NCBI GenBank assembly: GCA_035610365.1
Contig: CM069436.1
Location: 58,419,505 to 58,483,504 of the forward strand
DNA: 64,000 nt
DNA from: Aquatica leii
Taxonomy: Eukaryota; Arthropoda; Insecta; Coleoptera; Lampyridae
Direction: 5' to 3'
Translations under genes and position numbers: made by a program
The notes under the pieces: generated by a model
The model's input: only the letters and a program-made list of their open reading frames with translations
Database searches by the model: none
Told to the model about the DNA's origin: nothing
Shown here: positions 1 through 11,519 of the stretch, in pieces
How positions within the stretch are numbered: the first letter of the stretch is position 1
Layout of the letters: each line of letters starts with the position of its first letter

Positions 1-3000
1 TCCATGTTTTTTTTAGTATCAAAAAAAGCTTTGTAACAGTTCACAAGATGATGCCAGAGCAGTTCGCGAAGAGAAATATTTAGTACGCCGTTTTTCTTTC
101 TTAATTATTAAATGTCAGTATTTTGTTTAATCCAGCTAAGTGCGGGGTCAACTTGGCTCTCTCTGACAATAGAAAAGATTATATTTTTATTTATTTTTCT
201 TATATAACTCTTGTCGACGGTATTTGAATACGTCTTGTGCTTTTTGTGCAAGTCCTTCTAGATTTGATATAAGTTCACAAGTTTCTTCACGCAATTAGGA
301 AGATTTAGTAGATATACGTGCTTTTTCCCAATAGATTATACACCCGCAAATACTGAAATTTGCGCTTATATTAACGCTTCACAAATATGAAAACCTCCTA
401 ATGTTGACTGATAGAAAACAGTGCGTTTACTAACAAAATAGCAAGCACATTTATAAGTTAGCTCGCGTTCGGGTTAGTCTACAAGTACTGATTAGTTTCG
501 ATTAAAGTCATGCCGTGGTTCTACGTACACGAATTTTATTTACAACTGTTTTGACATCATATAAATCGATTAAAAAATATACGTTAAAAAACTACTTTAA
601 TTTTGTAGGATAGGTTTTTTGTGCCATACCTCAGAAACCAAAGAAAATAAGACTTAATTTTAAACATTTTAAAACGGATTTACCTACTGAAAAAATGACG
701 GCAACTTTACTTAGAATATTGTACGTGGTCATCGTGCAAATTGCAAATGCAATTAGGGCAAACGACCTCAGTTAATAAAATTATCAAAGCAGTGCATCAA
801 AGCACACATTAGTAACTGAAATTCTCAAAATCAACTAAATGAGTTAACAAATTAGTTTCTAGTGCATTAAATTTGCCAAATCCCTCTGGTCTTTTGTCGT
901 TTGAAAAGAGATTTAGATCAGAAGTAATCCACGAAACTAATGCTTATTTAGAAAGCTTTGAGAAATTGTAATTTTCTGACTGAATGAAATAATTTGAGAC
1001 TAGCTAGAATAAATGTAGGCAGCTTGATTAAATTGAAAAATTATTTAAACATTACGAAACCGTTTGACGTTTTTATCACACGTGTACATACGTGCATGCA
1101 ATCAAATTTCTCAATAGTACTAATTTTTTCTTATAGTTTTTAATGAAATATGACGACATTTCATTCACTAGTAACGTAATTTTTATTGCCTTAATTTAAC
1201 GACTGTAAAATTACGAGACACTGTATATAATTGATGTCGTTACACGTGGGCCAACGCATATAAAGTTTTTTTTTAATTAAACTGATGTCGCAATTATACT
1301 TGCAATACATACATAAAATTTATTATTTAAAAATACAATTATTGCATCGCAGTTTAATTTAAAACATTTGTCAACTAAATTTGTAATTAATACCTGCTCG
1401 CCTACGTGATGCTCAAAAAACATAATTAATGTAAATTGGTCGTGTAAAACAAACCTCGTGACATTAATTGGTAAACCTCTGCCTCAAAAAAGTATTAATA
1501 ACAATAATTAAAGTACTTACACTAACATCTCGTGCGTAGATTGAGGATTACAATTTCCGTAATGAAAAAATAAATTGTTATGGCTCTAAAGTTTCCACAG
1601 TTCTGCGATTGCCAAGATGTAGATAAAAGAACGTTTATCGATAATTTTAGTATTTGCTAGATCGTGCTTTAATTTGCTGTTTTTAGATGTTATTTTAAAC
1701 TTAAAATTAATTTTGCCATAAGATAATACTGACGTGTTGCTATTTTTAACAAAAAAACGATAAATCATTTTTTAACCGTTGTAAGAACTGAAATATCGTG
1801 ACTACGTTTTGTTTTAATTTGGACGCCACCGTAGTTTTTATAAAATGCGCAGTTTTGTCTGATTATGTAAAAATTTTCATCCTACGAATACATCTTGACA
1901 AAATCATCTTGTTTACTGCAAAAAAAATCGCTTTGCATATTAAGGACGTTAATTGGCTAATTACAGCAATGCGTTCTTAGTACCAAAATTAAACGTTATT
2001 AAAATTAAGTAAAAGTATGTAGGTGGCATGTGCTTTAGACACTAATTTATTCTTTTTTTCAAATATTAGAACATATTTGGACGGTCGTTTATGACGTTTA
2101 CAATACACAATAGCTTTTTGTTAGTGTTTTATTGATTTTTTTGTATTTAGGATATTTTATAGCACTATAGGTTTCTATTAATTTGAGGCAAAATGGCATT
2201 ATTAAACTGAACGTACAATATCAAAAATTAATTGAAAAATTTAATTTACTTTACGTTTTGTTACCCTTCTCTATGTTTGCTTGTTTATCTATGATTTACT
2301 TCTGGCTTTAACCAGCTTCAGCTATTTTCAGATGTACCTCGAGGAGGTAGCTAGTAAGAATATTGCAACCATTTTTTCAGATTTTTTGTTTAAAGTCTTA
2401 CCAAAAGTAAGAAAAAAGATATGATTTATTATTCGAAATCTCAACTTACGATATAAAAATTCTAAATTCAGTACTCAAAGTTTTAGCAATTCCACGTAGG
2501 TAATATAATATTTCAATTTTGACTAAAGCTGAGATTGCGGCATGTTTTTTGATTTGTTTTATTATCTTCTAATTGAAGGGTCGAGTGGATTAAACAATGA
2601 AGAAAAATAACTCCTAAGTATTTTTTAGCAGACAAGTTGTTGGATGCAAAGATACATGTTTTTTTTTCCTCAATACATTTACAAGAAAACTAAAAATGTT
2701 TTAAAGCACCAATTGTTAGAAAAGTTGCTTCAAATTTTCAAAAAAACTGTACTTACCTCTTTTATCCAGTGTGGGAAAGATAATTAACGCCTACTATTCC
2801 TTCGAGAGGAAAAGCCAATTTATAACAAAATTAATATTATTTTATTCTTATTAAGAAACAGAAATAAAAAAAATACAAAATCAATTTTTTTAATTATTAA
2901 TATTGTTTTGTTGTTCAGTGATGATTTCTTTATAATATGACCGGCTTTATAAATGCCAGTAGAGTTTTCAGGTTGTCTAATTTTTCCTGAGAAATTTGTC

Positions 3001-3190
3001 CATATTTGTGTTACTAACTCTTGGGATTTCTATGTTAATGGGTTTATCATTTTGGGCATCGTATTATATCCACTTTTTTGAAAGGCATATTTGGATCGTA
3101 CGATTCTTTATATAAATACGAGCAATAATAATCCACACGAATCCATTATATTCCGTCCCTGAAAGGTACATTCTTCTTAAGAACTTTTTT
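1..3190. other. AT-rich intronic or intergenic DNA, nothing recognised
   Basis: No protein family, RNA gene or repeat is recognisable. At 2318-2352 a short stretch (pyrimidine-CAG, ATGTACCTCGAGGAG, GTAGCT) mimics a tiny exon, but its five codons match nothing. Confidence 0.6.
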
Positions 3191-3199
3191 TTCTGTTTA

Positions 3200-4062
3200 T
3201 AAAATATATCACCTTATTAATTTTGGCATAATTAGCGATTATTTCTCGATATTCTTCAGGTAGAGCTATTAACTTATGTATTTTAAATCTCGGTCAGAAT
3301 CTAGGTAACTGTTCCCTACTGGAAGTGTATGATCAATTAGTATTACTATTCTTTTCAAAATCATGTATTGGTAGAGACATATGACCAAAAAATTTGTCTT
3401 TTGACCTGCACATTAATCTGTCCATATGACGAAGTGAGAAATAATGTTTCCTTGAAATTGAAAATTAAATTCTATGAAAATTAATAACACATTACATTAC
3501 ATATTTCAGAGCTTTTACGGTTAGCAGCCTTTTCTGTCGATGATGTGAAAAAAAAATTTTTTTCCTTATTTTTTGAAATTGAATAGATTGTCATATTGTA
3601 CATCCACATTTGTCGCAAACAAAAGGCTTTGGATGTTGTAAGTTTTGGTAGAGGTAATGTTTGCTGTAAGTCGATAGTTAGGTAGCACACGTCAGTGTTA
3701 TTTTTTTCAAATTATCTGCTTCCACGTTGAAGAGAGAAAGCAGCTTCATAATTGGTGATACAGATTATACATTTTTGAAACATTTAAAATAGTAGAAAGA
3801 TATTTTTGTAGACGTTGTTGTTTCGGTAATAATGACATAGTTCTGCTGAAAAGCTGACGATATGTTCCTTAACATAAGCTTTTATGTTGTCACTTAATTT
3901 GCGTGGTCTATTGTCGTGTTTTCTTTGTTTGCTTGGAGAAGGAACTGAGTCACCTGCTTTTAAATTGTTCTGTAAACATTCAACGCTTTTTTCCAATTTG
4001 GAAAACAGAATAGAAATTTTTTTTCTAGACTGAAATAGAAGCATTATCAATGTGTACAAAAT
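3200..4062 (-). pseudogene. Degraded transposase-like gene of an insect-dispersed family
   Basis: Read on the minus strand, pieces appear in the order expected for a protein family found in many copies in insect genomes and thought to be transposon-derived. First comes a segment with NRPRKLSD, VKEHIVSFSAE and HYYRNN (family pattern: HTNRPxKIxD, HIxSFPAExSHYSR), near 3830-3930. Then NVSKMYNLYHQ near 3755-3785 after a frameshift. Then DLQQTLPLPKLTT and FCLRQMWMYNMTIY (near 3585-3675). Finally VGNSYLDSDRDL and LPEEYREIIANYAK near 3220-3330. At least three frameshifts separate these parts. The superfamily is not certain to me; I recognise the conserved blocks but cannot assign a catalytic triad. 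It is a dead remnant. Confidence 0.6.
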
Positions 4063-4959
4063 AATTGAAGGTTTTTGACTTGTGACGGTTGGCTTTCACT
4101 TGTGGCCTGGCTGGAGCTTTTCCAGTTATGCTCTTAAACAGGTAAATCTTTTTTGCATTTATATCTAATTAGTAATAAGTTCAAAATAACTTTGTTCTCT
4201 GTTCTATGTTTAGTTTCTCACTGCTTTTTTTACAAGTGATAATACATAACATGCCCAAGTTAATTTCTTTCTTGCAAATACTTATTCCTTTTTTATGAAC
4301 ATAATTGAGTCCTCTTTCTCTTGCAACCGCAGAATTTCTTTTTTTTCACAAATCTGGATTTAGATTTGGTTTAAACTGGTCCAATTTTTAGATATTTAAA
4401 ATTAATGTTTTCAAACCGGTCTTGAGTATCTAAACAAATGGAAATTGTTTGTTGATTGTAACTATGCAATGAATGATGAGTGTAAATGCTGTAAACTCCG
4501 TGAAAAGTGTTGATGTATTGTGCTAAGTATTGTTTTCTTTAATTTTCTATCATAAAATAATCAAAGCAGATAGTAATGTTTATTTCTTAGCATTATTACT
4601 GAGCTAGCTTAAAAAAATGTACTTTGTGTACACGATCACGTTTATCTTTAGTTGTAACCAAAACAAGACTTTAGATAATTAAATGCAAAATTCAGCTTTC
4701 TTAGAACTGAGTTCGACGATGTGATTTATTTCTGTCCCGATTTTTTAACGGATTTCTTTAGTTGATGCTAAGTGATTCGTGTAAACGTACTCGTTCTTCA
4801 TAATATTTAATTAAAATTTGCAGGAAACTAAACACATATCTCCTTCAGTCACCTTATTATAACTTCTTTCTTCGTGACAATATCAACACAAAAGATAGTG
4901 GTAAAGAAAGATATACACTTACCACTATTATTCATACAAAAGACTTACTTTTTTAGAAA

Positions 4960-5420
4960 ATATTGGTTGCCCCCTTCATCTGCTCTACCCTTTAGTTATG
5001 CTTTTGCAAGCATGTAATATAGCGGTAAATATTTGGAGCGAAATGCTCTTTTTCCACATGATTGTTTTTGCGATATTGCCCGTTCAGAGGTCGCTCATGG
5101 GCATTCTAATAGGAAAATTTAGTTTTTAACGCCCGCGACGTAATCTTCAACTAGTATAGGTATCTTCAAAGTAACTGTCAATGGGCATGGTCTCTTGAGG
5201 AAATTTTTCGATCTCGATTAATTTCCCCAAATCCTTAGCTTCAGTAATAAATGCCAAAGCGGGAATCTTTCTGATCTAATGAACTATCATTTTTGTTTCA
5301 CACTTTTAGCTTCTTAGTTTTTTTTTTCTAGACGGATAACTATAAAAGAGCAAAGATTTTGTTTTTTGAATATTTGAAAATTCCAATTCAAATGCTTGAA
5401 ACGCCAGTTTAAAATTTCTC
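4960..5420 (-). pseudogene. MULE-like transposase C-terminal remnant
   Basis: On the minus strand the reading gives RKIPALAFITEAKDLGKLIE, then PIDSYFEDTY, a run of R-x-RR-GR-x-NFPIRM, then GQYRKNNHVEKEH, IYRYITCLQKHN and EQMKGATN. This order matches the C-terminal part of the insect proteins that combine FLYWCH-type fingers with a MULE transposase: F-PALAF, YFEDTYIGRxRRGR, FPI-LWN, RTNNxVEGWHRxF, HPNIYKFI-LQxEQ. Several frameshifts and a stop interrupt it. The catalytic N-terminal half was not found further upstream (5420-5640 has only weak similarity). Mutator-like elements move by a DDE transposase; this copy is inactive. Confidence 0.6.
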
Positions 5421-5649
5421 ATCAATTGAGTTGGTTGCAGTCTATGTTCATATGTTTTTGCAGAAATTTCACGTACGTAGCTCTTTTCTTATTTACACAT
5501 ACACAACGGCATATAATTTATAACGTGAGTTTTGTACAATTGTTGAAACTATTCTTGACATTTAACCAAAAGATGTCGGTTTGTTTCTAGTTGAAAAGAT
5601 TAGTTTTTTTTTCCCGAAACAAATTGATCCTCGGAATCGTACAGTAAAA

Positions 5650-7790
5650 ACTGTTACACTTGACCATTTAACACAATTTCCATAACAAATCTGCCATTTT
5701 TCGATGTTGAGTGACTGAGGACACTTAAAATAATCTATTGTAGTCTTTTGTGTGTCGTTGTAGCACGTTTTTCATCAACAATAGCTACTGGCCTGACTAT
5801 TTGTCCTACGTAACTTTATAGCTTCACTACCTGTGTAGTCTGTACATACTTATATATACATAACATACAAAATATTTAAAAAAAAATTGATACAAAGATA
5901 CCAGGCTAAAAGTAAAGCATGAAAAGCAAAGCTTTTAAAGCTGGGGACAACGAAACGAATGAAACGATAGAAAAAACTGTTGGGGGGCAAAACGGCGGAA
6001 GCCAAACATTCGTAAAGCAAACACATTCACCACCACTGAATAGTTAGATTTTTTTATTTTATTGAACACAATATTAGATAGATAAATCTTGTTGTTTTAT
6101 ATTTGTTTTACGTGCTACCGAATCTACTTCATCTCATAACTTCAGTGTGACCTACTTTCTAATGATTTTTTTATGCTTCTGCGCAGTTTTTTCAATTTTT
6201 TTTTAAACATGTTTAGTGTTTGTTGATGGGATTGTCCATTTCTAAATTCACTTGCGAAATTTAACATTGCTTATTAATTAACAGAATAGTTCTCAATGTT
6301 GATATATTATCGTAAAAAAAATTAATTTACGTTATTTTTTTAACTCTTTGAAGTCAGTTTTGTTTAATATGTAATTTTGAGTTTGCATTTTTATATTCAA
6401 AACTAGGTTTTTGTTGACACTTTATCGTAAGAAACAAAGTAACAAAACATTTTTGCGTTTTAAATTAACGTTTGTCTGCCACCATTTCCTGTTTTTCCAT
6501 ATGGTTAATTATCAATGCTTGCGCTTGTACCACCTGCATTTTTTATACTAATAGTTTGCATTTTAGATGCACATATTTAATTATTGGTTAAATATTCAAC
6601 ATAGGTTATTTTATATTATTACCAATTTTCTATGATTCTTTAGGCAGTTCTAGTAAAAAATATGACACCGTTTTCTATATTCATCAAATGTTTTTATTAT
6701 ATTATTTGCGTATGTTCATTTTACTGCAATTTTATGTTTATTTCGGTTCTAACGACTTTAATAATTTTTATTACTATGAAATTTAAATCAGGATTGAGGT
6801 TGTGTGACAATTAAATTTTTTATATCTATTTTGTGTGTTTATTGTTTTTATAACAATTGAATTGGGGAAACCGTATGCTCGTTTATTTTTTACAGTTGTT
6901 ACTATGTTACCTTTGACTAAATACGTTCTAGTTGTTTACTATTTAGTTTTTTATGTTACAAACAATTACATAGATTTTCCAGTGGCAACTGGTGGTCATT
7001 GCTGCAAGAAGGTGTTTTCAAAATATTCCAGTCATTGTATCGGTCAATTTGTCTATCTTTCGAATAGGCAAAATGATGTGTTTACAATTTTTTTTAATAG
7101 AGTAAAATAATTTATTTGGTTTTTCATGTAATATGAAATAATAAGAAACTATGAAGTCCAAACTATTGCTTATCAAGTGTTTATAAGAACCTTATCAATC
7201 TTTTGATGTGAATTAATTTTTCGAAAAACAAAAACTGCGTCAATTTTTGTTATGTACTGATTTATTTAATAGAAATAGTTACATGCCAGTAATAAAATTG
7301 TCGTAACAGAAAAATAATTAAGAAACGATATTTTTATAAATCGGTAATATTTGATATTTGTTGACATCTAAAACCTTGATCAACCACAACTTTAAAGTGT
7401 GATGGTTTGAGTAGTGATAAATCACGTTGTTTATCCGATAACCTAAGCCATGAACTAACGAATTTATAATAATGACAATGGAAATTGTTTTATATAATAA
7501 ATATTATTAAATATAAATTCGTTCATATTCAACAAATTAAAATAAGAAGAAATCAGTGGAAATTGATCAACATTTCAAATATTTTGACGTGGTAATTGGT
7601 GCTTATACGTTTCGTTGCGTGATCAAGGTTCGTCATTAAATTAGGCTTAAAATGAATTTATTATCAATTTACATATTTACTTTGTCAGCATATCAAACAT
7701 AAAGATTAGAAACTTAATTAAAAAATTTAACTTCATTAATAATTCTAATTTTTTTCAAAAATTATTAAAAAGGTTGTTTCTTTAGTGGTA
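5650..7790. other. AT-rich DNA, nothing recognised
   Basis: There are T-rich and A-rich runs and a few short open frames (for example 6835-7110, 91 codons) with no recognisable domain and AT-driven composition. No feature is supported. Confidence 0.6.
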
Positions 7791-7804
7791 TAAAAATAAT
7801 CATC

Positions 7805-8095
7805 ATCAAGTTTTCCAAAAGAGTAAAAACTTGGCCACTCGTTCCTCGGTGAACTCTTTTATTCTTTGCATGGAGGTAGCTTCTGGTTGGCGCAATATCA
7901 GCTTTTTTTGTCACGCCATAAATCCATAATACCAAGCTTTTCCTCTGCCGGTTTCTTATCTATGTTAGAATTATGTGTGACACCGTGTTTTTCGGTTACA
8001 TCAAAAACTAATTTTCTAACATTTTTAATACTAAGGCCAAACATTCTCTCTTCGAACTGAACTGAAGAGAGCTTTGCATTTGCTCCTTTGATTTT
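7805..8095 (-). pseudogene. pogo/Tigger-like transposase N-terminal fragment
   Basis: The minus strand reads FEERMFGLSIKNVRKLVFDV, then TEKHGVTHN. After a frameshift it continues LILRQPEATSMQRIKEFTEE and RVAKFFTLLENL. This matches the N-terminal and CENP-B-type helix-turn-helix region of pogo-like DNA transposons (E-xLFGxTxxDxRxLAFxLAE-N-I-HxFN, then LSLRxPEATSxARxxGFN, VxxFFxxL). In these proteins this region binds the terminal repeats. The DDE catalytic core is absent. The fragment is flanked by AT-rich DNA and no terminal repeats were seen. Confidence 0.68.
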
Positions 8096-8129
8096 TTTAT
8101 CGTGTTTTTAATGGTAGCTTTTCGCACTT

Positions 8130-8805
8130 TTTATTGACGGAACGCGGCTTTAAGACCAAGCCTTTCGCTAATACACACATATCACTTTCCGCAGTTTCCC
8201 CTTTTAGACATCTTCTACAAGGAATATATAGAACTTAAATAATAAAAATTACATAAGAAAATTAATTATTTATTGCTCTTCGCATAAGCTTTATCAGATT
8301 ATATTCCATGTCGAAAAGTGAATCGTTAGAATCGTAACATTACGAAATTGGAAAATCTTCCCTTAACTAGTTTCAATAAAAACTTTTTTGTCTGATGGCA
8401 TTATTTGACATAAAAAAAAGTATGAAAAGTATGAAAAGTCCCGTAGAAGGGTGTGTATAACAAAACGTTCACAGATCAATCGGCAAAATATCGTCATCAT
8501 GAAAAGAATTACTTATTCCTAAAAGGAACTTTTATAATAATAGAAAACATAATAAAAGTAGCATAAAAAAACATTGGCTATTGATCGAATATACATTGAC
8601 CCAATGTTGAAATTTTAGCAGAATTCATCCATTATGGGGCCTATGTAAATTTTCTATCTGTTCAATATTGTTCAAACTAATATTTGTTCAACATAAACTC
8701 GATTCTAATTTTCTATGATGCTGTCTGTTAGTAATAAATAGAAGACTAATACTACTTTGAAATTTTGTTGCAATTAAAATAAGATTACGACGATTTTTTT
8801 GTAAC
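8130..8805. other. AT-rich DNA, nothing recognised
   Basis: No gene or repeat recognised. A short direct repeat of AGTATGAAA lies near 8420-8440. Confidence 0.5.
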
Positions 8806-8809
8806 TTAA

Positions 8810-9700
8810 TTGCTGGCGACTGACTTCGTTGAATCGGTAGGCGGATCGCAGGTCTCGATGTGCTAATTATAAAGAAAGATTAAAAAGGCGCCAAAACGAT
8901 TGGAAACTACAATGGAATACACCGTTTAAATGTATCCAAAGCTGAAAGAGAACAAATGACAACACACAAGTTGTAACACGAATATATTTTTATTTTATTA
9001 CAGAAAAAGAGGTTAGAAAAGAGAAGTAAAGTAAATTTACATAAATGCGATCAATTGCTAGTACATAAATACAGATTACAGACAATAATTCTTGGTCAAC
9101 ACGTTGTTCATAAAATTAAACTTGTCGATCTAACTTTAACATTCCAAAAGAAAAAAATTACAATGGTTTTAATTTTATAGTTAATTGTGATGACAAATTA
9201 GAATAGAAAATACAATTTTTACAATTAATTTTTTTCCTTGAAAGTATGCGGCACTTTTCTCAGAATTTCCTAAACCTTGCTGAAATAAACAATGGCATAC
9301 ATATGGCGTTATCACAAATAAGTTCCTTTCGGTTCATACCATCTATAAGAAATAGCTAGATGCGTCAAGTTTTTCCCAGATTAATATTGATATTTTGGTA
9401 AGTGGGCCTTTCAATACGCTTATAATTGTAGTAATTAATCGAAGGTAGATGGTGACGTCGTCATAGAAATTTTCCCAATATGAAGGAACAAGTGTTATCT
9501 CTGCATTTATGGAATACGCCTGGATATCCAAAATTGCTAATGACAATTACGAGAAACTCAAATTAAATCACAAGAATAGAATCAATTTTTACACCAAAAA
9601 GACTTTCACATAAGCAGCAAAAGTACTACACTGATTTATAATGTGGATGCGTGTAAATATTTAGAGATGAAAGCTTCACCGGGCCCGTACGTTAGGTGAT
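8810..9700 (-). repeat. Dispersed LTR-like family, copy 1
   Basis: This is one of four visible copies of a roughly 0.6-1.1 kb repeat. Read on the minus strand, it carries in order a block around TTTGTGATAACGCCATATGTA (9300-9325), an AATAAA followed by a T-rich stretch ending ACAACTTGTG, then TTTGTTCTCTTTCAGC (a perfect-looking 3' splice site), TTTAAACGG, TTTTGGCGCC, TATAATTAGCACATCGA and CCTGCGATCC (8845). The same order occurs in copies 2, 3 and 4. A polyadenylation-type signal near one end and a conserved non-coding body suggest a long terminal repeat with adjoining leader, but this is inference. No coding sequence is seen. Confidence 0.6.
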
Positions 9701-9735
9701 TACCACAGGCACCTCTCTCTCCCCTGGATAATTCA
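9675..9735. other. Small GC-rich patch, identity unknown
   Basis: The stretch around CACCGGGCCCGTACG and CAGGCACCTCTCTCTCCCCT stands out from the AT-rich DNA. It has no long open frame or convincing splice sites, and may be the far end of repeat copy 1. Confidence 0.35.
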
Positions 9736-9923
9736 ATTTGTCAAAAAAAACTAATTGACAGCTAACACTCTCGATGTAGCAAAAAGTGTGCGTTTCCAGA
9801 CGAAACTTATACGGTACGAAAATCACATCGAAGCACTTTTAAGATAACAGTAAGTTACAGATACAATAAAGTAAATACTGTATCACTAATGATTCTATAT
9901 CTATATACGTATTTATTATTATA

Positions 9924-10156
9924 AGCAATGTTGGCCAAAGTACTTTCTACTTTTGTAGTATCAACATTTTCGTGAATATTAGCCCAATATAGTATTTCAA
10001 TATAAGCACAATATCGCAAAATATTGCATACTCATGATCGGGCCAATGTTGAGCAAGTTTTAACCAATAAGGGCCCAATATTTTATTGCTACTTGGGTAA
10101 CAATAAAACGTTTTGTTAGATTTAACAGTCATACATGCATTTTGGCAACATTGTCT
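9924..10156. mobile_element. Possible MITE with short imperfect terminal inverted repeats
   Basis: The ends AGCAATGTTGGCCAAAGT (9924-9941) and, inverted, AGACAATGTTGCCAAAAT (10139-10156) agree at about 14 of 18 positions. The interior repeats GGGCCAATGTTG and GGGCCCAATATT motifs. The element is about 230 bp long, non-coding and AT-rich, as expected for a miniature DNA transposon. No target duplication was established. Confidence 0.4.
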
Positions 10157-10739
10157 AAAAATTTAACTCATAAAGGCTCATTATATATAAGCCATAAAGT
10201 ATTATGCTTCCAAGGGTTAGTAAATGTATAAGGTTGAGGCGTAACATCAGACGGCTTAATAATTGCGTCTTGTATATTTCCGGTGCAAAACTAAGTTGGG
10301 ACCAATTTCTCTAAGACAACATAAAATTTCTACTACAAGTACATTGCACAAGTCGGCAAGTTTAAACCTTTTAGTACTTGTTGTAAAATCTTTAACTTTA
10401 AAGCAGGTTTATAGTGGCCGGGTCTTGGGATTGTGATTGTTTTTAAATTTAGATTTTTTACTCAAAAGATTTTTGAATTGAATTTTTTTTAACTTGTCAA
10501 AAGCAGCAGAAATTTTTTTTCCAATGTATGCAATGTAACAAAATCCAGAGCACTAAAAATTATGTGGATTTTGCACATAGATAATAATTTTTATTATTGC
10601 TATATTTTTTCTTGGAACATTTTTTAGCTGTCATTCTTACTTTGCTGTAGAAATAAATTGCTGCTAAAATGTTAGGTACGTGATGTGTATGGTGAGAGAA
10701 CTATCAAAACAGGATAGTGTTGTAATTGACATATTTTTT

Positions 10740-11515
10740 GATGAACGATAATCAACGTTTAGATCGGCCATGTGTGTTTGATGATGACCAAATTAAAACC
10801 ATACTCAGTTATAAACCAGATCGTCGTGTATCTGTGCTGGATATAGCAGAAAAATAAAATTTGTAACACACATAGCGATTAGGAAACATTTAAAACTAAT
10901 GGAACTCGTTAAAAGCTCGTTATTTGGATTCAACATGAATTTAAAGAAATTCAGTTAACGAAACGCATCAATGCTGCTATTTACATCTTAAACGCAATTA
11001 ATTTTTTTAAATGAATTCTATCTATCATGAAAAACCGATTGTGTACAATAATGTTAATCAAAAGCAATCATGGTCCAAATACGATGAGCTACTACAAATT
11101 ACTTCGAAAGCTAATAATTACTGTAAGAAGCTTTTGTTGTCAATTTAGTGGGATTGAAAAGGTTTGGTGTTATTTGAGCTATTTCCGAGGAACCAAACGA
11201 CCAATTCGGTTGTGTAATGTCAACAACTGGACAAATCAAATGTCGCGAACAACGACTAGAATTGTTCAATCGTTTTTCACCAGGATAAAGTTAGATCGCA
11301 CACATCTTTGGTTATTTGCTAAAAGTTATTGGAGCTTGGTTGGGAATTGATCATCTACCATATAGCCCTGACCTTGCTCTATCAGATTGTTATTTATTTC
11401 AATTTTTGCAAAACTTCTGGAATGATAAAACTTTTCATAATATTGACGCTGTAAAATCGTCCTTGTTTCAATTTTTTGCCGAACTAAATAGAAAATATAT
11501 CATTAAGTAATATTT
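10740..11515 (+). pseudogene. mariner-family transposase (degraded)
   Basis: The + strand carries the mariner order of motifs. The N-terminal helix-turn-helix part reads FDDDQIKTILSYKPDRRVSV and LDIAEK near 10780-10855, then IRKHLKLMELV. The first catalytic block appears as VYNNVNQKQSWSKYDEL (11040-11090, family pattern DEKWIxYxNxxRKRSWxKxxE). The second is FHQDKVRSHTSLVIC (11275-11322, pattern HxDNARPHTS). The third is HLPYSPDLALSDCYLFQFLQ (11352-11410, pattern HPPYSPDLAPSDYHLF), whose final D is the D34D aspartate. Frameshifts and stops occur between every block and the DEK aspartate region is damaged, so it cannot encode an active enzyme. Mariners insert at TA. I could not define the terminal repeats. 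Confidence 0.82.
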
Positions 11516-11519
11516 GTGC

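Noticed and set aside
2318..2352. A possible tiny exon (TTTTCAG, ATGTACCTCGAGGAG, GTAGCT)
   Set aside because: Only five codons, a weak donor and no similarity; such chance combinations are expected in long introns.
6835..7110. A 91-codon + strand frame
   Set aside because: No motif, no homologue recognised, no splice or start context.
8810..8860. A tRNA-like or SINE head in the repeat family (GGCGGATCGCAGGTCTCGATG)
   Set aside because: No A-box and B-box pair at the right spacing and no cloverleaf could be drawn.
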